Shown: one piece after another, positions 43,809 to 54,819 of the stretch
Layout of the letters: every line of letters starts with the position of its first letter
How positions within the stretch are numbered: the stretch's first letter is position 1
Assembly: GCA_951802425.1 (NCBI GenBank)
Contig: OX637795.1
Coordinates: 558,001-622,000 of the forward strand
Length of the DNA stretch: 64,000 nt
Source: Clavaria fumosa
Lineage: Eukaryota > Basidiomycota > Agaricomycetes > Agaricales > Clavariaceae
Direction: 5' to 3'
Notes under the pieces: model-generated
Seen by the model: the letters and a program-made list of their open reading frames with translations, nothing else
Told to the model about the DNA's origin: nothing
Database searches by the model: none
Position numbers and translations under genes: made by a program

Positions 43809-45400
43809 CCAGGACAACAGCAGTAACACTGCAAGTAGAAGAATTCTCAGTCATTGAGACACCATGTTGTGTGCATCATAGCAACATCAGATTTTCCTTA
43901 TGCCACAGTGTTTGGAACAGGCACAATAATATCATCATCAGAAACTTTGTATGGGAGTAGAATAAATGCCCATAACATTTGCATCTGATCCTCCCTGGAC
44001 AGAAACAACACCTGTTTCAATATACAGTGAGCCAGTGCTATTTCTCACAGATGTTCATGAAGTTCCAACCCTTAGAGGTTGTTCTGCATCATCACCTCCT
44101 GGTGCAAGTTGCAATACATTTTTGTGGATGTTGTCTAGCATCAGTGTGGATGGGAAACTCCAAATTGCTGTAACAGGATTTGAAGAAGTGGTGATTTGAA
44201 GTCATGTAAGAATGAGACAGAAACTGTAGAGACATACTGTGCCTGATTGGGTAATGAGTCACTGATCACTTTGGTCCATGTCCTGGCACAGACAAAGCAC
44301 CTAAGGACATGGACAGTGCCTGGGATTGTAGACAAATGACATGAGTACATGACCATCTATAATTTGTAATATTAACGACTATGGTAAGAGTGCCCTGAAT
44401 ATTTTTCTGGTGAGTGTCAAAAAGCAGCCAAAACCATACAAACAAGTCAGGTGCATCACAGCATGACATGTCACAGTTTAAATCATGTTGGCACTACTCT
44501 ACACCTCATTGACCTCTGCACAACTATGGGATCAATGTTGGGAAAGGTTTGTTGTGTCTGTACATGATGATGAACCATTCAGATCTGACAGGTACAGTTC
44601 CAGAAAAGGAAGTGCTGTGAAGTAACCTGTCATTTGTGCTGTCTTGCTAGGTTCACACATAATGTAATGGCAGAAAGGAGTAGACTGGAAGCCCTAGAGT
44701 GCAATTGAACTTGCATTGTTAAAATACTGGAGCACACACTAGGTAACCCAGTTGAAATGCCCAAGGAGTCTCAAAGAAACAGCCAAATACCATCAAACTC
44801 TGCAAAGCCACTGACTTTGGGCAGTCCAGGAGCATGTAATTCCAGGCTGATCCTTCCCAAAATTGCAGTATAGTATCTTGTGATATTCTATTGCTCGTAT
44901 CCCAAAGTAGCAGTGATGAGGATGAGTTGAGGCACAAGGGGAAGCTTGGTGACTCATTAGTATGCCTGACTTGTTGCATGCACTGCCACAGTATGACTTT
45001 CTTCACTACTGCAACATAACTCTACATAGATTGTCAATGGCTCATTCACATGTTAAGAATGAGCTTCACTGCATCTTCAGCAAATGGTACACACTGGCCC
45101 AACCTGTTACATAACTCCATGTGAATTTGATTTTGGCTGCACAGTATGCAAAAGTAATATGATCCCACTCACCATACTGTACATCAGCAAAAAAGTTCAG
45201 TGGCTGTAGCCACCAGCCAAGATATATAGCCATTTTTTCACAATATTGCTGGATGGAATTTCAGTAGTTCATGGTAGCAAATAGTAGATCTGCACACTGT
45301 ACTATATAGTGCATGGTAGTGTGGGTAGACTCAGTGCCAGGTCTGTAGTCCATGTAGCCACAGCATCTACTCTGTAGGAATCTCTAGTCACCAGCCATAC
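43809..45400. other. AT-rich intergenic DNA without a supported gene
   Basis: Short frames only (for example 43966-44199 plus and 44719-45006 minus), with no splice-supported extension and no recognisable motif. It could hold decayed transposon sequence, but I cannot assign it. Confidence 0.5.
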
Positions 45401-45401
45401 T

Positions 45402-45525
45402 ACATAGCAGACCTGCCATGTTACATAGAGCCACATAGCAGACCTGCTATGTTACATAAAGCTACATAGTAGACCTGCTATTTTACATCAAGCTACATAG
45501 CAGACTTACTATGTTACATAGATCT
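45402..45525. repeat. 31-bp tandem repeat, each unit a small palindrome
   Basis: Units begin at 45402, 45433, 45464 and 45495. The core ACATAGCAGACCTGCTATGT has self-complementary 8-bp arms (ACATAGCA/TGCTATGT). Confidence 0.85.
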
Positions 45526-45571
45526 CTATGTTCAAATTCATTACAATGAGCTCTACTAAGTCTACAGTAGT

Positions 45572-45618
45572 ACTGGTAGCACTGGTAGCACTGGTAGCAC
45601 TGGTAGCACTGGTAGCAC
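45572..45618. repeat. 9-bp tandem repeat ACTGGTAGC, 5 copies
   Basis: Five perfect or near-perfect units follow one another. Confidence 0.9.
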
Positions 45619-45715
45619 ATAGATTTTTTCTTGATGGCCAGGAGCCACTGGAGGGGTTTAAATGGGTACTGTTAGCACAGGGGCAGCAGCAGCTCTTTGA
45701 TATAGAATAATGGGC

Positions 45716-46896
45716 TAAAGTGAATGTATTTGCTCATACTCGGCCCAGTGGGCTTGTCAATGGCTGAGTTGCTTCATGGTGGTAAAATAACGCAAATTGT
45801 TGTGGTCAGAGAAGACCTGAACTTGGTATCTTGTGCCTTCGAGGTATGCTTGCCATTGCTTGAAAGCACCACTGATCGTGAGTAGCTCTTTGTCATAAAT
45901 ATTGTAGTTGAGCTCTGCAGTGATCATCATATGTGTGTGAAAAGCAATGGGACATAGCTCATTGGTCGTGGGGTCGGTTTGAGAAAGAATGGCCACTATG
46001 GCATAGTTGGAAGTGTTGCATTCAAGAGTGATAGGGTGGTTGGGGACATAGTGCCGGAGGACAGGAGCTTCAGTAAAGGCTTGCTTAAGCATTTCAAAGA
46101 TTCCTTGACATCGCAGGCTCCACTTCCAAGGCATATCCTTGTGGAGAAGTCGTGTAAGTGGAATGATGATGCCTGAATAATTGTCTATGAATCTTCAATA
46201 GAAGTTAGCAAAGCCTAGGAAGCTCTGAAGGTCGCGGATCTTTGTGGGTGCAGGCCAGTTGAGGATGGCCTGAATTTTCGAAGGGTCCATCGCAATTCCA
46301 TCAGGAGACACTATAACTCTGAGGTATTCGACTGTTGCAGTGTGGAAATCACACTTCTTGGGTCACACATTTAGGTTTGCCTTGTGTAGTGGTCGTAGGA
46401 CCTCTCGGACGTGGTTTCAGTGCTGTTTGATGTCATCTGAGTAGATCAGGATGTCGTCAAGATAGATGACTATGTTGATGTTGACCAGATTGTGGAAAAT
46501 ATTATTCATGAGGTGCTGAAAGGTTGTGGGTGCGTTTGTGAGTCCAAAAGGCATGACAAGATACTCAAATGCGCCATAGTGAGTGTGGAATGCTGTCTTC
46601 CACTCGTCTCCTTCAGCATTCCTCATGTTGTTGTATCCAACACAAAGGTTGATTTTTGAGTAGATTTTGGCCGATCACAGTTGGTTGACAAGGGTCTTGA
46701 TTTGGGGGACCGGGTAACAGTTCTTTCGAGTTATCTTGTTGAGACCTTGATAGTTGACACAGAGGCGAAGGCCTCCATCTTTCTTTTTCGCGAAGAGTAC
46801 TGGTGTGCCTGCAGGTGACTTTGACAGTCGAATGAACCCTTTGTCCAACATGTTGTCCAAATAGTCTTTCAACATCTTTAACTCCACTTCTGACAT
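45716..46896 (-). pseudogene. pol: Gypsy element C: reverse transcriptase and RNase H remnant
   Basis: The minus-strand RT has [57 protein letters not shown] and the catalytic [12 protein letters not shown] gap with stops lies at about 46135-46416. RNase H starts LECNTSNYAIVAILSQ, with YDKELLTI and VFSDHNNLRYF. The sequence stops at about 45716, so integrase and the 3' LTR are missing. This is a different gypsy family from copies A and B (YLDD not YVDD, different gag). Confidence 0.85.
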
Positions 46897-46977
46897 GTCA
46901 TATAACTTCCTGTGAGGATGTGTCTTGCCTTCCTCAAGTTCAATTCAGTGGTTGTAGTTGTGGTGTGGAGGTAGTTC

Positions 46978-47700
46978 CTAGGCTAGTGCATCCTGGGTTC
47001 CCACAGTGGCTTCAGAAAATACATCCATGTAGTCATGGTACTTGTGCGGAATGATTTCTTCGGGTTTTGGAGGAGTGGTTTGGGTGGTTGCGGAACTCAC
47101 AAGTAGAAATTTGTCTTCGTAAGAGTTGTTCGCAGGCTGAAAATACAAGAGTCCTATAAATTCTCCCTGCTGCTCCAAGTGATGAAGTGTGGTGGCCTTG
47201 ACCAGTTGAACTTGCAGGGGTTTAGAGGGTTTCGGAGTCGAGTTCACGAGGTCAAGGGAGGGTTTACTCAGGGGTTTCGTGTCCAGAATGGTGAGGGGGA
47301 TAGTCATGGAGTGGGCTGTCTGTCTGAAACTAAGGGAGAGGTTGATCCAGTTGATCCTAGGATTCCAGGTTCACAACTAGTCAAGTCCTAGAATGACAGG
47401 AGTGAGGGGATGAGTTTTAGTGATGAGGAACTTAATGGATTGGATGGTATTGTTGGGGAACTTCATATTAGCGAGGACATAATGCATGATGTTTGAACTG
47501 GAGGAACTTCTGTCGAAGTATTGGAGAGGTAGGGGTTGTGGGAGTGGGTTTAGAAGGTTCAGATGGGAGTTCGCAAGTGTGAAATCGATAAAATTCATTG
47601 ATGTGCTGCAATCAATGAGAGTATTCAAGGGAATTGAGCCGAAGTCTGGTATTTGTGTCTTTATGAGGAAGGACAGGGAAGACTGAGAAGCAATGGGCAT
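46978..47700 (-). pseudogene. Gypsy element C: aspartic protease region
   Basis: IPDFGSIPLNTLIDCSTSMN marks the protease active site. The usual D-S/T-G reads D-C-S here and D-C-G in fragment D. ILGLD gives the C-terminal box. A stop separates it from the linker leading to RT (PPKPEEIIPHKYHDYMDVFS). Confidence 0.8.
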
Positions 47701-48446
47701 ATTAGAAAGGTTGTGAGAAAACTGAGGAGAAGAGGATTTAGTTGTGGCCTGTGCGAGTATGGGAGTTGCTTCTTTGCCACAACTCAGAGTTCCCCTGGAA
47801 GCTCCTGAGTCACTTCCTTGTTTAACTCTTCATGCAGGTCATCCACATCCTCTACTACCTCTTCCTTGACCTCATATGCTTCCTGCAATTCTTCCTCTCC
47901 TTCTTCCAATGTAAAAATGGCTAATCCTGCTACTTTTCAATTTGGGCATGCTGTGCTGTAATGTCCAGGTTTCCCACATCACAAGCAGAGGTTTCCCTGA
48001 TGGTGGCGTTCTCATTCTTTGTCACTAAGTGGGATGTACGGCGGATTCGGGTTCGGATTAGGTGGGCGAGACGGAATAGCGGGTCACGAAGGGGTCGCAG
48101 GGTTTCCTGCAGTTGGCCTAGGCGTTGTTGGGTTGTTGCCAGCAGCGGGATAAGGTCACAATGTCATTTGAAAGTTGCAGTTTCTGCCTTGTTGGGCCAG
48201 AGGACAAGGAGCAGGAGGGTTAGCATGGAATTGGGTTTAGCGGGTCTCGCTCTCATACTCCCAGTGCCTCTGGTCTATCTGCATCACCAAATCTCGAAGT
48301 TCTTGGTATGTCATGGGTTGTGGAATGACTTTCATGGCCTCTTTAATGCATGTGGACAATGAGCAGTATAATTCCAACTGTAGAGCAGCTGAATTCCAGT
48401 TGGATTCAAAGGCAAATGATTCAAAGCAAATGATGTGGTTCGAAGA
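47701..48446 (-). pseudogene. Gypsy element C: gag C-terminus with CCHC knuckle
   Basis: On the minus strand at 47949-47988 the knuckle reads C-L-stop-C-GKPGHYSTAC. Fragment D has Arg (AGA) at that stop, giving CLRCGKPGHYSAAC, so the TGA is probably a decayed CGA. A highly acidic stretch (Glu/Asp) follows. Confidence 0.75.
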
Positions 48447-49235
48447 TCACTCGTTTTTGGCCATCTGCAACATGCGGAGGTTCTGGTCTGCTTCGATTTG
48501 CGTATTCACCACTCCAAACATTCCTCCAAACTCATGGATGAATCCTTCCCATGAGTGTAAAGCTGGGTGGTCAGGATTGAACTGGAGGAGGGAAGTATAG
48601 TGGCTCTGCGCAGTGTCCATGAGGTAAGAGGCTGCAAAAGTAACCTTCTTGTGGTCTCCCTGGAAGGTTACCAGTTTCGCAAAGAATGTCATTAGGCATT
48701 CCGTGACAAAAGGCTTCCATTTTTGCCGGTTGCAACCATTGAACAGCTCAGGGCACCTAGTGTCAAGCTTGGATTTTCGAGCGAAGGCATCTTGAGCTGA
48801 GGGTCCTTCGGAAGGAGGGGCCTGGTAATAGTAGTGGTGGTGATGGGTACCAGGGACCTCGTCTCGAAGAGTGGCGGTGACATGTGGAGGCATGGAGGGG
48901 ACCAGAGGGACCTGCAGGGCTTCAGCCTGGGATGGAGCACGAGATGCTGGTTGCGTCTCCATTGGGGGTACTGGTCATGCTTCCTGTTGTGAAATGTGGA
49001 AGGGTTCGACCAGAATGTCCAGGTGGGGGGCAGGCTGGAGCATCACTTCAGTTCCTACAGGGTTGCAAGGGAGTGCCCTACTAGGGGTAGTGGCTGGTTG
49101 TGTCCAAGTGGGCCAGCTGCTATGGGGGGCGGTATACCTGGGGATCCTGGAAATAATGGCAGGTCGCTCATCAGGTGCAGCAGGATTAGCAAAGTTCTGA
49201 AGGGATTGTGCCACGACCTGGAAGAGTGGGGCCAT
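48447..49235 (-). pseudogene. gag: Gypsy element C: gag N-terminal part
   Basis: One frame from MAPLFQVVAQSLQNFANPAA to FGVVNTQIEADQNLRMLQMA, broken by TGA at 48975-48977. The core FNGCNRQKWKPFVTECLMTF, then LLQFNPDHPALHSWEGFIHE is a typical gypsy capsid fold region. Confidence 0.8.
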
Positions 49236-50447
49236 GTCTCAGGGTCCTCTGGTGGGCTGAACCATTCTCGAAGGTCGCGAGGGGTTATCCAGGTTGGGAG
49301 GAGACAGAGCTCCATGGTCAGTGGTGCCTGGGTACTGGCACTGACTCTCGTAGAGTCAGTTCTGCAGGTTGGCATGGAATCCGTCCATCAATCTTACCAA
49401 TGCTTCATAGAGGTTCACCATCTTGATGAGGTACACCAGTACTTCTTCGAGGGTTCCAGCTTCGTATTGGCAGCAAGTGTTGTTTAAGATTTGGTAGGTG
49501 TGGTGGCAAGGGTGGTCGAAACGTGGATAGCCGAGTTGATCAATGAGGGATTCGGCCTCTTCTCATGGGGTCGAAGTGCAGCTTGGCATGACTTGGGCAG
49601 GTTCCTCAGATTGGGATTGAGCGACGGATGCAGGTTGCTCTTGAACAGTGGTAGGCAGCTCACAAGCAGTCTCCAAAATCATAGGAGTGATAGCATGACT
49701 GCCTGTACAGGTTTGGACATGGTGAGGATGGGTTGGGGAGGAGTGTGACTGGTAGACATAATAAAGTGTGGGTTTCTGGGTGTTGAATGGTGGGGCAAGG
49801 GTGAGACTTGATATTATGTTAGGGCTTGTCCCATCTCAAGAATAGCACTGTAGGTCAATTGGTTGGTGACTGAGCCTGGAAACTCACTAAGACCAAACAA
49901 CTGTCAAGTATAATCAACAATTCTCGGTCCTGGAAGGTTGCAAAAGTGTTTGACAAAGTATAAAAATGGAAAAAGACGAGTTGAAGAGAAATAGACAATG
50001 TTGAGAAGGTTGCGAGAGGTTGCAACAATGTTGGGAGATAGGTTGGTTGAAGGCAATGACTTTGCCAACTGATGAGAGAACCTGTAGGGTTCCAGAGATC
50101 AGTACCAAGATGAGTGTAGAGAGAATACTTAGTTGCACAAGTTGCATGAGTGCAGAGGACGAAGTAAAAAGAAGTTAGGAGTGTGTCTTGGTGTGATTTG
50201 GTCACCAAGTGAGACAAGTACTATCAATCATGCTGGTTCGAAGCTCAGAGGGCATTGGGCCTCAAGCTTAAACCAAGTTGCATCAATATCAAGTCTACCA
50301 TACTGTAAGTACATGTGAGACTTTATATACATATGTACAGAGAGTATAACAAAAAGGGAAAAGTGCATAATTCACCAGGCGACGAGACTATAGTAGTGTG
50401 GGGTATAACTAGTCATAGAATGACTGTGTGTGTGCTCTACTAAAGTC
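49236..50447. other. Upstream region of gypsy element C, no LTR defined
   Basis: Probably the gag leader and 5' LTR of element C in decayed form. I could not find TG...CA ends with matching flanks. Confidence 0.4.
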
Positions 50448-50455
50448 GTGAGGGG
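50448..50455. repeat. Target duplication of hAT-type MITE F, left copy
   Basis: GTGAGGGG, repeated at 50732-50739. Confidence 0.9.
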
Positions 50456-50731
50456 TAGGGCTGAGCGTGGGTAACCCACGGGTATCCAAGGCTCTACCCG
50501 TACCTGTACCCATAACCTGTGCGGGTTTACCCATCATTTTGAGCCAAAGAACATTCAAATCGGACAAGAATTGGGAGAGATATGATCAAAACAATGAATT
50601 AATTGTATCTCAGTCAATTCTGATCTGATTTGGATGTTTTTGGGCTTGTTTTGAAGCTGACAGGTAAGGAAATCCATACCCGTACCCGTACCCGTGACCC
50701 GTGCGGGTTACAAAACCCATGCTCTTCCCTA
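50456..50731. mobile_element. hAT-type MITE F (276 bp)
   Basis: The ends are TAGGGCTGAGCGTGGGT and, read from the other side, TAGGGAAGAGCATGGGT, a 17-bp terminal inverted repeat with three mismatches. Perfect 8-bp target duplications flank it, as expected for hAT elements. The interior repeats ACCCGT and has no coding capacity. Confidence 0.88.
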
Positions 50732-50739
50732 GTGAGGGG

Positions 50740-51402
50740 TAAATACAGCATAGGTAAGGTCATGAGCCTGACCAGTCATGGGTTGTGACTTAGTTAAATA
50801 TTTGTATATTTAACTATAACTATGTAGAAGTGCTTAGACCAAGACTAACGCAGTTATAGACAACTGAGGAGAGGAAAGGAAAACATAATTTGAAAGTATA
50901 TACAACTGACCATCAGTGGTGCATTTCATTGTTAAGGTCACGAGGTCATGCAAGTGGTCACGTGGGCAATGCTAGTGACACAGGTGATCTTGGGTGGCAA
51001 GTCACATGAGTAATGCTGATAATGCAAGTAACACAAATAGCACCAGTGACAGTAGTAGCACTGATGGTAGCGCTGGTGGTGGTAGTGCCAGGGGGTAGCA
51101 TCACGGATGCCATGTGGCAAGTCACATGCTCAGTGAAGTTATGCAATGGCGTGTTGTGCATCGAATGACAGGTTCAGACAGTGGATATGCATAGGGTGAG
51201 GTGGAGGGAGGTGATGCGAGTATGGCATGATGGTCATGAGTGTCGTGAGAAGACAAGGGAGGCCCAGGAGGCATCCAGAAGCGGGCAGCGGGTTTCGGAA
51301 GAGTACAGGGGGGTTTGCGAGGTGGTAGGGAGGTGTTGGGAAGTCCACAGGTGCTGGTAGAGTTGTTGTAGATCAAGGAAAAATGAATGGGTCCTGACAA
51401 GC
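50740..51402. other. Non-coding DNA with short GTGGTAGC-like repeats
   Basis: Degenerate CACTGATGGTAGC-type triplet-rich sequence at about 50990-51110. No supported gene. Confidence 0.4.
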
Positions 51403-52990
51403 CAATTCTTTGGGTTTTGGGGGAGAGTGTTGGGTGGTTGCAGAATGCATGAGTGTTGATTCATCATCATAGGGGTTGTTCACAGGTTGGATGTACAGAA
51501 GTCCTATCACTTCTCCTTGTTGTTCCAATCAGTGAAGCATAGTGGCCTTGACCAGTTGAACTTGTGGGGGCACAGAGGGTTTTGGAGTCAAGTTTGTGTG
51601 GTTGGAGGGAGGTTTACTCAGGGGTTTTACATCCAGAATTGTGAGGGGGATAGTTGCTAGGGATGCCATGGTTCAGTTCTGAACTTTGGTTCAAACCTGA
51701 ACTGGACTGGACTGAACTGAAAATGAGGTTCAGGTTCAGCCAAGTGGGTGAACCGAACCAAAATTTCGGTTCAGAAGCCCAAATTTGGGCAAACCATTAC
51801 CTTATTTAGTAAAAGTCCGGTCCAATGAACCAGACTTGGACCGAACTCAGGTTTAAGGTTCGGAATTTGGCCTGAACCGGACCTAAAGTCCGGTTCTGGG
51901 TTCGAAAAAATCGGCCCTGAACCGGACTTAACCAGACTGTGGCATCCCTAATAGTTGCAGAGCAGGCAGTCTGTCTGAAACTACAAGTGAGGTTGGTCCA
52001 GTCAATCTTGGGGTTCCATGTTCGCACTCAATCAAGCCCTAGAATGACAGGAGTGAGAGGATGAGTCTTGGTGATGAGGAATTTGATGGGTTGAACAGTA
52101 TTGTTGGGGAACTTTATATTAACAAGGATATAGTGGGTAATTTTGGAGCTGGAGGAACTTCTGTTGAAATATTGAAGTGGTAGAGGTTGTGGGAGTGAGA
52201 TTAGAAGGTTCAGACAGGTGTTCACAAGCACAATGTTGATAAAATTCATTGATACACCACAGTCAACAAGAGTATTTAGGGGAATTGAGCCAAAATCTGG
52301 GATTTTTGTCTTTATGAGGAAGGATTGGGAGGACTGGGAGGCAATAGGTGTATTAGAAAAGTTGTGAGGAAACTGAAGAGAGGAGGAATTAGTTGTGGCC
52401 CACATGAGTATGGGGGTTGGTTTGTTGTTGTGACTCAGAGTTCCCCTGGAAGTTCTTGAATTGCTTCCTCATTTAACTCTTCATGCAGGTCATCCACATC
52501 CTCTTTGACTTCTTCCTCAACTTTGTAAGCCTCCTGAAGATCTTCCTCTCCTTCTTCCAATGTGAAGATGGCTCATCCTGCTACTCTTTGGTCAGGGCAT
52601 GCAGCACTGTAATGTCCTGGCTTCCCACATCTCAAACAAAGGTTTCCCTTATGGCATCCTTCTCATTCCTCATCACTAAGCACAATGTAAGGCAGGTTCA
52701 GGTCCAGCTGGCAAGGTGGATTAATGGGTTGTGGTGGGGTTGTGGGGGTTCCTGCAGCTGGTCTGGGCATCATGGGATTGTTACCAGTGGTGGGGTAAGG
52801 TTGCAGTTTCTGCCTTGTTGGGCAGGTAGATGAGGGGCAGGTGGGTTGGTGTGGAATTGAGCTCAGTGGGTCTTGCTCTCATACTCCCAGTGCCCCTGGT
52901 CAATCCATATAGCCAAATCTCATAGCTCCTGGGAAAAAAGCAAAAGTATATATAGCAGGAACCCCAGTGCTTTCCAGCATTCCCACACTC
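51403..52990 (-). pseudogene. Gypsy fragment D, same family as element C
   Basis: The region parallels 47040-48300 of element C in the same orientation. The protease part is open at 52405-52028 (IPDFGSIPLNTLVDCGVSMN) and the CCHC knuckle CLRCGKPGHYSAAC at about 52600-52640 is intact. It is interrupted by a 293-bp MITE at 51658-51950. RT and LTRs are absent. Confidence 0.8.
51658..51950 (-). mobile_element. hAT-type MITE E, copy 1 (293 bp)
   Basis: Both ends read TAGGGATGCCA inward. The 8-bp duplication ATAGTTGC lies at 51650-51657 and 51951-51958. The interior repeats GGTTC and GAACC motifs. It is the reverse complement of 57168-57460 with the same length. Confidence 0.92.
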
Positions 52991-53289
52991 AGGCCCCATT
53001 CACAGTTTGACCTAATCCGAACTTGAGAGGTTTAAGGTCACAACTAGTGCTTACTAAGAAAGAGATGGGAATGAGGGCAGGTGTACATGCACACTACCAC
53101 CATTCCCACCTTGGCAGTTTATCATTTCAGATTGAGCAAGCTTCCTGCTGTCTCGATGTGGCACGCTCGCTATCGAAGTTGCTTGCTGTTTGACCGTTAC
53201 CTCTAGAATGTGTAAAGCGCAATGTGCACTGCGTGTTTGCATCATAAATCCAGATGAGCAATGCCGTTCAACTTGTCATTCGTCGTCCC

Positions 53290-54700
53290 CTACCTGCTGC
53301 AGCGGGGCGTCGTTGTTCACCGTGCTCACCGCCGTGCCTTCCTCAGCTGCAGTTGCCTGTAGCTGGCACTATCATCTTCAACCGTCGCCTGCTGCCAATG
53401 GGGGGGGGGGGGGGGGCCGTTTCCGCCCATCGGAACCGGCTGCCGGTGCTATTGTCGTCCGCCATCGCTTGCTGCTGGCGCCATATCCGTCCGCGCCGTC
53501 GTCGCTGGCCATCGCCCGCTGCTGTCGTCTGCGGTTGCCTACCGCTGCTGACGCTGGAGTCTCCCGCGGTTGCCTACCGCTGCTGACGCTGGAGTCTCCC
53601 GCCGTCGCCTTCCTGCTGCTGATGCTGGCGTTTCCTGCCGCCGCATTCCTGCTGCTCACGCCATTGCCCTCCGCCATCACCTCCCGGCTGCTGGCAATGT
53701 CACCTGCTTATCACTGGCTTCATCGTTCCCTACCGCCGCCTGCCTGCTGCTGGCACCGTCGTCCTGCACCGTCGCCTGCCTGCTGCTGGCGCCTTCGCCC
53801 TCTGCCATCGCCTTTCTGTTGCTGGTGCTGCCGCACTTCGCCATCATCGGCCGGTTGCCTGCAACGCTACCTGCCTGTCGCTGGCGTCGTCATCCCCCGC
53901 CGCCACCCGCTTATTGCCGGCATCATCATCCTCTGCCACTTCCTGCTTGTTACTAGTGTCGTCATCATCCGCCGCCGCCCGCTTGTTGCTGGCATCATCA
54001 ATCTCTGTCAGTGCCCGCCTGCTGCTAGGGGGGCTGTTGCCCTCCACCATCGCCGGGTCTGCTGCTGGTGCTGCCGTTACCTGCTTGCTGCTGGCGCCGT
54101 CACCCTCTGCCACTGCCCACTCATTGCTAGTGCCGTTGTCTTCCTCTGTCACCTGCGCGCGCTGGTGCCGCCTTTCTCCTCTGTAGACTACGCGCCGCTG
54201 GCGTCATTGTCTTTCGCGTTCATCTGCTCGCTGCTAGCACTGTCATCTTCCGCCGCCCTGTTGCCATTGCCATTGCCATTCGCTATCACCTGTTCGCTGC
54301 TGGCGACGTTGTGCTCCACCAGTGCCTTCCTGCTCCTGGCGCCGTCATCTTCTGCCATCGCCTGCCGGTCACTGGCAATGCCACCTGCTCGTTGCCGGCG
54401 TCGTTGTCCTCCGCCACCTTGCTTATTGCTGGCACATCATCCACCCGCTGCTGGCGTCGCTGCCCTCCGCCATTGCCTGCTCGCTGCTGGCGCCGCTGCC
54501 CTCCGCCATTGCCTGCTCGCTGTTGGCGACATTGCCTCCGCTAGCGCCGTTGTCCGAGTCCCCTGCTATCACCTGTTCACTGCTGGTGCTGTTGTTCTCT
54601 GCTGTAGCCTGCACACTGCTGGCGTCGTCGTCCTCTGCTTTCATCTGCTTGCTGCTAGTGTCGTTCTCTACCGTTGCTTACCTGCTGCCGGGGGCCTGAG
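53290..54700. repeat. Degenerate GC-rich minisatellite
   Basis: Variants of GCCTGCTGCTGGCGCC and TCCGCCATCGCC recur about every 45-48 bp. Long frames on both strands (Leu/Ala/Ser-rich plus, Asp/Ser/Asn-rich minus) follow from the repeat, with no sign of selection that I can see. A G17 run lies at 53400-53416, a likely site of sequencing length error. Confidence 0.7.
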
Positions 54701-54819
54701 TGCCCTGTCGGAGAGAGGTTTTGGGTACATAGCCAAAAATTATGTGGAGGGGGTGCGGGCCGTTGTGCTTAACATAGCTGTGGTCAGCTATGCCGCTACC
54801 TCTTCTGCCACACCAAACG

